This document shows, one piece after another, positions 51,007 to 58,576 of a DNA stretch of 64,000 bases. This stretch comes from Hyphomonadaceae bacterium. GTDB lineage: Bacteria > Pseudomonadota > Alphaproteobacteria > Caulobacterales > Maricaulaceae. The notes beneath the pieces are model-generated. The model was given only the letters and a program-made list of their open reading frames with translations. It had not been told where the DNA came from and ran no database searches. The first letter of the stretch is position 1, and each line of letters starts with the position of its first letter. The translations under genes were made by a program, and so were the position numbers. The stretch spans positions 80,788-144,787 of the forward strand of contig JABDMW010000017.1 of the NCBI GenBank assembly GCA_013001295.1. The letters run 5' to 3'.

Positions 51007-52707
51007 TTACGCCAGCCCAACGATTAGACCGTCTTCATCGAGCCCGATATCAAGAGCTGCCGGATGACGCGGTAGTCCCGGCATCCGCATAATCGTTCCA
51101 CAAATTGCCACCACAAATCCCGCACCCGCGTTCAATGTCGCTTCACGTACTTCAACCGTATGTCCGGTTGTGGCACCCAATTGAGTTGGGTCAGTGGAAA
51201 AACTCGACTGGGTTTTGGCGATACAGATTGGCAAATGCCCGAATCCCATTTTTTGTATCGACCGCATCGACTTTGCGGCTTCACCGGTGAGCACAATATC
51301 ATCGGCGCGATAAATCGCTTTGGCAACTTTACGGACTTTTTCCTCGAGTTTGTCTTTGTCGTCATACATCAATGTGACTTTAGGCTTTGGCCCATCGAGC
51401 CTTGCCTTTACGGCATTTGCCAAGCCTTCCGCACCGGCTCCGCCCTCAGCCCAATGCTTGGAAATAACCATGGTTACGCCCTCGCCTTCGCAGACTTTAC
51501 GGACGACATCGATTTCTTCATTGGTGTCATGCACAAAATGATTGACGGCGACGACTGGTGCCAGACCGAATTTCTTCATATTCTGGATATGCCGACGAAC
51601 ATTCACGCATCCTTCGCGTACGGCTTCGACATTGGCAGGACCTAAATCATTTTTACTGACGCCGCCCTGCATTTTCATGGCGCGGATTGTGCACACAAGT
51701 ACAACAGCGTCCGGACGCAAACCTGTCTGACGACATTTAATATCCAGGAACTTCTCAGCACCCAGATCGGCACCGAAACCGGCCTCGGTAACGACGACAT
51801 CTGCGAGCTTTAAAGCCGTTTGCGTCGCAACCGCACTATTACAACCATGAGCAATATTTGCGAATGGGCCACCATGGATGAAGGCCATATTGTGCTCGAT
51901 CGATTGCACGAGGTTAGGTTGGAATGCATCTTTTAGTAAAACAGTTACAGCGCCATCTGCGCCGAGATCGCGCACAGTAACGGGTTTTCTTTTGCGGGTT
52001 TGGCCAACAATGATATCGCCGATCCGTTTTTGCAGATCTTTCAAATCAGTGGCAAGGCAGAAAATCGCCATGATTTCAGATGCAACAGTGATATCAAACC
52101 CACCTTCGCGCGGAATCCCTTGGGTCGGCCCGCCGAGTCCTATCACGATATCGCGCAGTGCCCGGTCATTCATGTCAACAACGCGGCGCCACGTAATTCG
52201 GCGTGGATCAATATCAAGCTCATTACCCCACTGCATGTGATTATCCAGCATGGCGGAAATCAGAGAATGGGCCGATGTGATAGCGTGAAAATCGCCATTG
52301 AAATGAAGATTGATATCCTCCATGGGCAAAACCTGCGCTCGACCACCGCCAGCAGCACCGCCCTTCATGCCAAAACAGGGACCAAGTGAGGGTTCGCGTA
52401 AGCAGACAAGCGAATTAACGCCGATCCGATTTAACCCATCACTGAGGCCAACGCTGGTCGTTGTCTTTCCCTCACCTGCCGGAGTCGGGGTCACAGCAGT
52501 AACCAAAACCAACTTGCCGTCCGGCTTATCTTTAACAGAGTCGATGTAATCGAGAGAGAGTTTGGCCTTGAAATGCCCATAAGGAACCAAAGCTTCGGCC
52601 GGAATTCCCAATTTATCCTTCGCCAAAGGCAAAATTGGTTTCATTCTCGCCGCACGCGCAATTTCAATATCAGGAGCGCCGGGCGCTGGAAGGTTTTGTT
52701 GTGTCAT
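51007..52707 (-). CDS. fhs: Formate--tetrahydrofolate ligase
   Basis: This is a 566-residue formyl-THF synthetase. The nucleotide-binding loop is [38 protein letters not shown] and the C-terminal [16 protein letters not shown] are family marks. In this operon it can run from 10-formyl-THF to formate with ATP formation, or in the opposite direction to supply formyl-THF. It precedes the corrinoid protein gene by 26 bases. FolD, needed between methylene- and formyl-THF, is not visible in the window. Confidence 0.95.
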   Translation of the reverse strand: MTQQNLPAPGAPDIEIARAARMKPILPLAKDKLGIPAEALVPYGHFKAKLSLDYIDSVKDKPDGKLVLVTAVTPTPAGEGKTTTSVGLSDGLNRIGVNSLVCLREPSLGPCFGMKGGAAGGGRAQVLPMEDINLHFNGDFHAITSAHSLISAMLDNHMQWGNELDIDPRRITWRRVVDMNDRALRDIVIGLGGPTQGIPREGGFDITVASEIMAIFCLATDLKDLQKRIGDIIVGQTRKRKPVTVRDLGADGAVTVLLKDAFQPNLVQSIEHNMAFIHGGPFANIAHGCNSAVATQTALKLADVVVTEAGFGADLGAEKFLDIKCRQTGLRPDAVVLVCTIRAMKMQGGVSKNDLGPANVEAVREGCVNVRRHIQNMKKFGLAPVVAVNHFVHDTNEEIDVVRKVCEGEGVTMVISKHWAEGGAGAEGLANAVKARLDGPKPKVTLMYDDKDKLEEKVRKVAKAIYRADDIVLTGEAAKSMRSIQKMGFGHLPICIAKTQSSFSTDPTQLGATTGHTVEVREATLNAGAGFVVAICGTIMRMPGLPRHPAALDIGLDEDGLIVGLA

Positions 52708-53079
52708 ATTCTTGTCCCGGCCTTAAATGCCTAAATATTTGCAAGTGAACAAATTCACCCAAGTGAAGTTACCACACGCCGGCCTAAAAATTACCTTAAA
52801 TACGACATTCATTTTAAAATTTACGCCACAGCAGTGCGTACATTCTAACACGGTTGAACATGAAATTAATCGAATATTTTCGCGAAAAGAGGAGTGAAAA
52901 CTTTAAAATAAACCAAGTATAATTGGGGCTTTCTGGTTATATTGGATTTAAACCATACTTATACTAATCGAAAATAACGCGAAGCAACTTGCTGAAGACC
53001 GCTTTAATTGAGTATTGAATTCGCTTTTGAGATGAAAGATTTTGTGATTCTTTCCATATAGCGAGCGCACTGAGCAATT
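52708..53079. other. 372-base AT-rich intergenic region between divergent fhs and DUF1289 genes
   Basis: This stretch must hold the promoter of the corrinoid/fhs operon and that of the DUF1289-glxA pair. It contains the inverted repeat listed separately at 52745. Otherwise it is AT-rich, and I see no ORF, tRNA or strong hairpin with a T-run in it. Confidence 0.6.
52745..52758. promoter_or_regulatory. Candidate operator GTGAA-N4-TTCAC upstream of fhs
   Basis: GTGAACAAATTCAC is a perfect inverted repeat 37 bases upstream of the fhs start, followed five bases later by another AAGTGAA half-site. Position and symmetry suggest a regulator site for the methyl-oxidation operon. The binding protein is unknown. 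Confidence 0.4.
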
Positions 53080-53337
53080 ATGTCAAACCTTGAAGAACTC
53101 GAACCAATCGACAGCCCGTGTCAGCTTATCTGTTCTATGGACAAGGAAAGCGGCCATTGCTTTGGTTGCGGGCGGACGATGGATGAAATCGCCTATTGGG
53201 CGTTAAAAACGCAAGATGAGCGCGACGCGATTCTAGCACAGCTCGAAGCCCGTATGCCGCCCTTGCGCATTAAATTGGCCGAACGGCGCACACGACGTCG
53301 GGTCAACAAGCGCCGCACCCGGAAACCCGAGTCATAA
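53080..53337 (+). CDS. DUF1289-family small cysteine protein
   Basis: This 85-residue protein has the DUF1289 core SPCQLICSMDKESGHCFGCGRTMDEI, with four conserved cysteines likely binding zinc. The C-terminus is very basic (RRTRRRVNKRRTRKPES), suggesting nucleic-acid or protein binding. The function of the family is not established. Its stop (TAA) directly precedes the ATG of the AraC-type regulator gene, so the two are translationally coupled. Confidence 0.85.
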   Translation: MSNLEELEPIDSPCQLICSMDKESGHCFGCGRTMDEIAYWALKTQDERDAILAQLEARMPPLRIKLAERRTRRRVNKRRTRKPES

Positions 53338-54300
53338 ATGTTTGGTCAAAATAAAGGGAAAAGCCCGCAATCCATTGGTTTCCTACTTCTTCCTCAATTT
53401 TCCCTGATCGCATTTACTGCGAGCATTGAGCCTTTGCGATCTGCAAACCGGCTATCAAGGCAACATCTCTACAATTGGACGACGATCAGCTTTGATGGAT
53501 TGCCGGTTGAAGCCAGCAATCTAGTGACGATTACACCGGATTGCGCGTTAAAGCATGCTAAGAACTGCGACGTGATCTTCGCGTGTGCTGGTGTTCAACC
53601 CCTCAAAAATGTGCCAAACGGACTGGCTGGAGAATTACGCGCATTGGCGCGGACTGGACTGCCGCTGGGCAGTGTTTGCACGGGCTCGGTCGCGCTTGCA
53701 AAAGCGGGATTGCTCGACGGGCATCGCTGTACCATCCATTGGGAAAACATTGAAACATTCGCTGAGACTTTCCCCGATCTTGAAATCACAGCGACGCTGT
53801 TTGAAATTGACCGAAAACGGTACACATGCTCAGGGGGTACGGCGCCTCTGGATATGATGATCTACTCGATTAAACTCGACCATGGAGAAACGCTCGCGCT
53901 GAACGTCGCGGAGCAAATGCTGCTTAATTTCGTCCGCGAACCGGACGAACGGCAACGTATGGCCATCGAATACAGAACCGGGATCAAACACCCAAAGCTA
54001 TTAGCGGCCATCAGCTTAATGGAAGCACATATTGAAACACCTTTAACTCTTGTTGAACTTAGTGGAAAAGTCGATTTATCAATTCGGCAATTGGAGCGAT
54101 TGTTCAATTCCCATGTTAATTTGACGCCGGCAAAATATTATCTCGATATACGCATCAAAAGGGCAAGGCAGTATTTGCGCCAATCACCGTTGACCATTAC
54201 TGAAATAGGTATCGCAACCGGCTTTAGTTCAGCCTCACATTTTACCCAAGTATATAAAGCCCACTTCGGTCATCCGCCTTCAAAAGAACGGCAAAACTGA
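53338..54300 (+). CDS. GlxA-family AraC-type transcriptional regulator (GbdR/CdhR-like)
   Basis: This 320-residue regulator has an N-terminal DJ-1/PfpI-like domain (about 10-175; GFLLLPQFSLIAFTASIEPLR, GSVCTGSVALAKAGLLDGHR). The C-terminal AraC HTH pair (about 215-315) contains LSGKVDLSIRQLERLFNSHV. Close relatives include GbdR and CdhR, which respond to glycine betaine, dimethylglycine or carnitine. It is divergent from the methyl-oxidation operon, so it is a natural candidate for its regulator. Effector and target are inferred only. Its stop abuts the convergent MFS gene. Confidence 0.87.
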   Translation: MFGQNKGKSPQSIGFLLLPQFSLIAFTASIEPLRSANRLSRQHLYNWTTISFDGLPVEASNLVTITPDCALKHAKNCDVIFACAGVQPLKNVPNGLAGELRALARTGLPLGSVCTGSVALAKAGLLDGHRCTIHWENIETFAETFPDLEITATLFEIDRKRYTCSGGTAPLDMMIYSIKLDHGETLALNVAEQMLLNFVREPDERQRMAIEYRTGIKHPKLLAAISLMEAHIETPLTLVELSGKVDLSIRQLERLFNSHVNLTPAKYYLDIRIKRARQYLRQSPLTITEIGIATGFSSASHFTQVYKAHFGHPPSKERQN

Positions 54301-55539
54301 TTATTTTTTTCGTTTCAACATAATTCTTGGATCCGACCTTAAAATGAGGTTCAGCGCCCGGGGTCTTGGAATTGAAACATAGTCGCCGGTTTGATCAGGA
54401 ACCCTTCTGATAACAACGCGCATGACGGCGTAAATGCAGAGCAACGCATGAACGCAAGCCGTATATGCAAACAGCGCCGAAGGCCCGTATTGCGACATGA
54501 CAAATGGTGCGGTCGACGGCCCGATGACGGAACCTATTCCGTAAATAAGCAATAATCCTCCGCTGATCGCCACAAATTCATGCGGCTCTGCGAAATCATT
54601 GGCGTGTGCCGCACTCATGCCAAATACCTGCATGGCAAAAACGCCGTAAAGTGCAGCGCCAATCAGCAGCATAGATTGTGAAACCGGTCCGAATTGCCAA
54701 AGAAACACACCAGCACCCGCAGCTCCAATGGAGGCGAGAATGAGAACAATCCGTCGGCCTATCTTGTCTGAAAGGTATCCAGCCGGCCACTGCAGGATTG
54801 CGCCAGAAAAGATCGTCACACTCATAAATGTAGAAACCATGATGATGGGATGGCCCAATTGTTGCACAAACACGGGCGCCACGCCCCAAAACGCGCCATT
54901 GGCCATGCCAACAGCGAAGGCACCAGCTACGGCCAGCGGGGACGTATTGATCAATTTTCTCAGATTTAACGATGTCTGGGTCACCGCTATAGGCGCTTTT
55001 GCTGCAGACAATGATATAGGAAATATCGCTATGCAAATCAGTATCGCTACGAGAGAAAATAAGACGAAATTGCTGGGGTCAGACAGCGTCAACATAAATT
55101 GTCCAGCCGTAACTGCACCGAGATCAACCATGCGATAAAGTGACAAGACCTGGCCCCGTTTTTCATTGGGGGCTTGTTCGTTGATCCAGCTCTCAATCAA
55201 CATGTATAGACCGGCAAAACTGAACCCGGCTAGGACACGTAGAAGTATCCAGATCGGCACATTCACAAATATTGCGTGAGTGAGTGTCGCGGCTGCAATT
55301 ATCGATGAAAGCGCTGCAAAGACCCTGACATGGCCAACCCGTTTTACCAGATACGGTGTTGCGAAACAGCCGGCGATAAATCCGGCAAAATAGGCTGAAG
55401 TCATAAACCCGATCGCTTCGACCGGGAATCCCTCTATTTGAGCGCGAACAGCTATCAATGTCGACATTAGACCGCCGCCAGCGAGTAAAATCGCGGCTGA
55501 AATCAGTAGTGCGCCGACAGAAGACAAAACAGCCTTCAT
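54301..55539 (-). CDS. MFS transporter
   Basis: This is a 412-residue major facilitator with twelve predicted membrane helices. The loop 2-3 region (ATPYLVKRVGHVRVFAALS) and the loop 8-9 region SDKIGRRIVLILAS match the MFS motif. YMLIESWINEQAPNEKRGQVLSLYRMV is typical of the alphaproteobacterial YcaD-like group. The substrate is unknown; osmolyte or methylated amine import is only a contextual guess. It ends exactly where the convergent regulator gene ends. Confidence 0.85.
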   Translation of the reverse strand: MKAVLSSVGALLISAAILLAGGGLMSTLIAVRAQIEGFPVEAIGFMTSAYFAGFIAGCFATPYLVKRVGHVRVFAALSSIIAAATLTHAIFVNVPIWILLRVLAGFSFAGLYMLIESWINEQAPNEKRGQVLSLYRMVDLGAVTAGQFMLTLSDPSNFVLFSLVAILICIAIFPISLSAAKAPIAVTQTSLNLRKLINTSPLAVAGAFAVGMANGAFWGVAPVFVQQLGHPIIMVSTFMSVTIFSGAILQWPAGYLSDKIGRRIVLILASIGAAGAGVFLWQFGPVSQSMLLIGAALYGVFAMQVFGMSAAHANDFAEPHEFVAISGGLLLIYGIGSVIGPSTAPFVMSQYGPSALFAYTACVHALLCIYAVMRVVIRRVPDQTGDYVSIPRPRALNLILRSDPRIMLKRKK

Positions 55540-55696
55540 TTTCCAATACCTTTAAAGCAGCCAAGCTGTGTGGATATTAATTCCTAAAAAAAGCCGCCTT
55601 ATTCTTGTCTGAGCCCCTACGCAAGAAAATAATTGCGTCAGCGCACGATAAAGGGTTTCTGTGTTTTGATCGATTCAAAATACAAAAAGCTTTTCT

Positions 55697-56668
55697 CTAG
55701 TCCTCGACGAATTCGTCTTCCCAAATCAGCTTTTCTTCTAACCACGGAATTTGTTCGTAAAGGCTTGGCATAATTTTGTTTTTTAACAACCCTTGGGCAA
55801 TTGACGCCATTTGTTGGGGCACATCACCCAGACTATCTTCACGCGCCAGTAGATCAAAATGCCGACTGAATGCACCTCTCTTAATCGGATGGACTTGAAC
55901 ATGCTCCAAAAGATCAGGTTTTTCGAGCAAGCATAAGGGTGTCATGATTCCCCATCCAAGCCCCTCAGCGACTGCCATTGTTAGCCCAGGAGCTCGATCA
56001 AATTCGGCAACGTCAGGGAATTTCAACCGCAACCGGTTAAGTTGACTCTCTATCCTGAGTCCCATCGCCGACCGAAGCGAGATCCGCAAAAATGGGATAT
56101 CCTTATCGTCTTGCAGCTCAATAGACCCTTTATAATCCTTGGGAAAAATCAAAACATAAGGTTCTTGAAAAACCTTGAACCGGTTCAATCCGCCTATGTC
56201 CTCCATGACATTACTTGTGGCGATAATAATGTCGATATTGTGCGATAAAAACTCCTCACGGTGGTACGGGGAAAGTCCGCTCCAAAATCGCCAATAACCC
56301 GAGAGATTTTTAGTTTCCTTGTACAATTGAGAGCCGAGCACGGCCGCCATACTGTCGGTCATGGCAATCGTCAGGGACGCCAGGCGCCGCTTCTCCAGGG
56401 TCTGTGTTTCTCTGAAGGCTTCTTTGGTATCTCTTAAGATCTGCCTTGCCCGCTCGAGAAGAATGCGACCGGCTGATGTCAGCATAATCGGGCGTACCGC
56501 ACGGTCAAACAGCTTCACGCCGACCGAGTCCTCTAGTCCGGCAATGATTTGGGAAACCGCCGACTGTGTCATCCGTAAGACCTTGGCACTTTGCGTCATG
56601 CCGCCCTGCTCGGCCGTCACGACAAAAACTTGCAGCGATCTCAAATCAAAATTATTTGGTATTTTCAT
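55697..56668 (-). CDS. LysR-family transcriptional regulator
   Basis: This is a 323-residue LysR protein with the N-terminal HTH (residues about 6-65; LRSLQVFVVTAEQGGMTQSAKVLRMTQSAVSQ) and a C-terminal periplasmic-binding-like effector domain. The track start is 48 bases early; ATG 56668 gives MKIPNNFDLRSL. It is divergent from the DmdA-like gene across a 253-base gap, the usual position of a LysR activator. Regulation of that gene is inferred from this arrangement. Confidence 0.9.
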   Translation of the reverse strand: MKIPNNFDLRSLQVFVVTAEQGGMTQSAKVLRMTQSAVSQIIAGLEDSVGVKLFDRAVRPIMLTSAGRILLERARQILRDTKEAFRETQTLEKRRLASLTIAMTDSMAAVLGSQLYKETKNLSGYWRFWSGLSPYHREEFLSHNIDIIIATSNVMEDIGGLNRFKVFQEPYVLIFPKDYKGSIELQDDKDIPFLRISLRSAMGLRIESQLNRLRLKFPDVAEFDRAPGLTMAVAEGLGWGIMTPLCLLEKPDLLEHVQVHPIKRGAFSRHFDLLAREDSLGDVPQQMASIAQGLLKNKIMPSLYEQIPWLEEKLIWEDEFVED

Positions 56669-56921
56669 ACGCCATTCCCGACTTAAAGTGTTGGCGCCCC
56701 GGGTATCTATTAGCACTCCTTATCATTAGTCAGCATAATATAAAAACAATTCTTGCATCGATCTCCATAAAATTCGGTTATGGCAGGCAATAAATATCAA
56801 TGATGGCATCCCTGCGCATTTGGCCAGCCCGCAAAATCAGAATAAAGCTGAATTTTACGAACTAACCGAGTGAGCGGTGACCAGATCATAAAAGCGTCGT
56901 TGCTGAATTTCAGGAGTTGGC

Positions 56922-58031
56922 ATGGACCCAATACTCTCAATATCCTGCCGGACGCGGTCGACACCCTTTACCCGACGCGTGACCGAAGCAGGTGTCAAAG
57001 GCTATACTGTATACAATCATATGCTCCTTCCGACCGTATTTGACAGTGTTGTTGCAGATTACGTGCACCTGAAAAAACACGTTCAAGTCTGGGATGTGGC
57101 ATGCGAACGACAGGTCGAGATTAAAGGACCGGACGCGTCAAAATTGGTGCAAATGCTGACACCGCGCAACCTCCAGAACATGGGCGAAGATCAGTGCTAT
57201 TATATTCCCGTTGTCGATGAGAATGGCGGCATGCTTAATGACCCGGTTGCTGTGAAACACAATGATAACCGCTGGTGGATTTCATTGGCTGACTCAGACC
57301 TGATGTATTGGATCAAGGGATTGGCGCTCGGGCGCAAATTGAAGGTTGACGTGTTTGAGCCGGACGTCTCACCTTTGGCCATTCAAGGACCCAAATCTAA
57401 CGAACTGATGGCGCGTCTCTTCGGAGACGATATCAAGGAATTGAAGTTTTTCCGGCACCGGAAGATCCGGTTCGGAGACAATGAATTTACCGTTGCACGC
57501 TCGGGATATTCAGTCCAAGGCGGATTTGAAATCTACGTCGAAAACACCAAAAACGGTGAACAGCTATGGGATGCATTGTTCGAGGCCGGTGAAGACTTGA
57601 ATGTTCGGGCTGGCTGTCCAAATCTGATCGAACGAATTGAAGGCGGGCTCTTATCATATGGCAATGACATGACCATTGAAAATACGCCTTATGAATGTGG
57701 ACTGGGCAAGTTTTGCAAAGGCGACGCGGCCAAAGACTGTATTGGCGCCGACGTTTTACAAAAAGAGCTGGAGAACGGACCAAAACGGCAAATCCGGGGT
57801 ATTGTCATAAATGGAGACGCCACACCACCGTGTCGTGATCCATGGCCTCTTGTGAATGCTGAAGGCAAACCGGTTGGACAGGTCACGTCAGCGGCCTGGT
57901 CACCGGCTTTCAATACCCATGTCGCTATCGGGATGGTCGATAAATCAGATTGGAAAATCGGAAATCAATTGACTGTTCAAACATCGGATGGAGATCGTGC
58001 CGGTGAAGTCAGAAACCTTCCGTTTGTTTAG
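56922..58031 (+). CDS. dmdA: DmdA-like dimethylsulfoniopropionate demethylase (GcvT family)
   Basis: This 369-residue protein is GcvT-fold with strong DmdA-like segments: VKGYTVYNHMLLPTVFDSV, LKKHVQVWDVACERQVEIKG and the C-terminal half SPYECG-like NTPYECGLGKFCKGD. DmdA moves a methyl group from DMSP to THF, giving methylmercaptopropionate and 5-methyl-THF. Other GcvT-like demethylases exist, so the substrate needs a tree. It is convergent with soxG (four-base overlap) and divergent from a LysR regulator. 5-methyl-THF made here could feed the metF/MetV/fhs route. Confidence 0.8.
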   Translation: MDPILSISCRTRSTPFTRRVTEAGVKGYTVYNHMLLPTVFDSVVADYVHLKKHVQVWDVACERQVEIKGPDASKLVQMLTPRNLQNMGEDQCYYIPVVDENGGMLNDPVAVKHNDNRWWISLADSDLMYWIKGLALGRKLKVDVFEPDVSPLAIQGPKSNELMARLFGDDIKELKFFRHRKIRFGDNEFTVARSGYSVQGGFEIYVENTKNGEQLWDALFEAGEDLNVRAGCPNLIERIEGGLLSYGNDMTIENTPYECGLGKFCKGDAAKDCIGADVLQKELENGPKRQIRGIVINGDATPPCRDPWPLVNAEGKPVGQVTSAAWSPAFNTHVAIGMVDKSDWKIGNQLTVQTSDGDRAGEVRNLPFV

Positions 58032-58576
58032 GCAATATCGCGGCTAAACGCGGTCCAAAAATCGACCATATACGGCGCGAATGACCGCCAGCATTCGATT
58101 TGAAACGTATCCTCACCGGATCGATAGAGCTGTATCGGCGCGTTTTCAAAAATTGTCCGGGTCGCCTTTCCAACCGGAAAGGATTTTAGTGATAGATCCA
58201 GCGGACACCCGATATTCACAGCTTCATTCGCAAGACGGCCGGAGACGTTAAATGCAATATTTCGGTGCGATATATCGGTTGCGCTCATCACAAATTGACC
58301 GGCAAGTTTTGAAAGTTTCTTGGCAATCTTTTCGCGGCTCTTAGCGTCATCAGAAATCACCCACTCATCCGGACCAAACTTAGATATCAGCTGAGTTCCG
58401 GTTTTGGCAGTTGCGCCGATCTTCACAGGAAATTTAAACCCACTTGCCTTTTTAAACGCGGCAACGTCTTTGGATTTTACCCGCACGTTAAAACGCGCCT
58501 TTTCCGGTTCCAGCGCTATATTTAAGGCGTCACCCGAGAGCGCTTCGGGAATGTCAATTCCTTGATCAAACAACAT
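58028..58576 (-). CDS. soxG: Sarcosine oxidase gamma subunit
   Basis: This is a 182-residue gamma subunit of heterotetrameric sarcosine oxidase, which oxidises sarcosine to glycine, H2O2 and methylene-THF. It has the expected size and the family segment VMSATDISHRNIAFNVSGRLANEAVNIGCPLDL near residue 110. The gamma subunit sits beside the GcvT-like domain of the alpha subunit. It overlaps the soxA stop by 11 bases, and it is the last gene of the sox run on this strand. Confidence 0.87.
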   Translation of the reverse strand: MLFDQGIDIPEALSGDALNIALEPEKARFNVRVKSKDVAAFKKASGFKFPVKIGATAKTGTQLISKFGPDEWVISDDAKSREKIAKKLSKLAGQFVMSATDISHRNIAFNVSGRLANEAVNIGCPLDLSLKSFPVGKATRTIFENAPIQLYRSGEDTFQIECWRSFAPYMVDFWTAFSRDIA

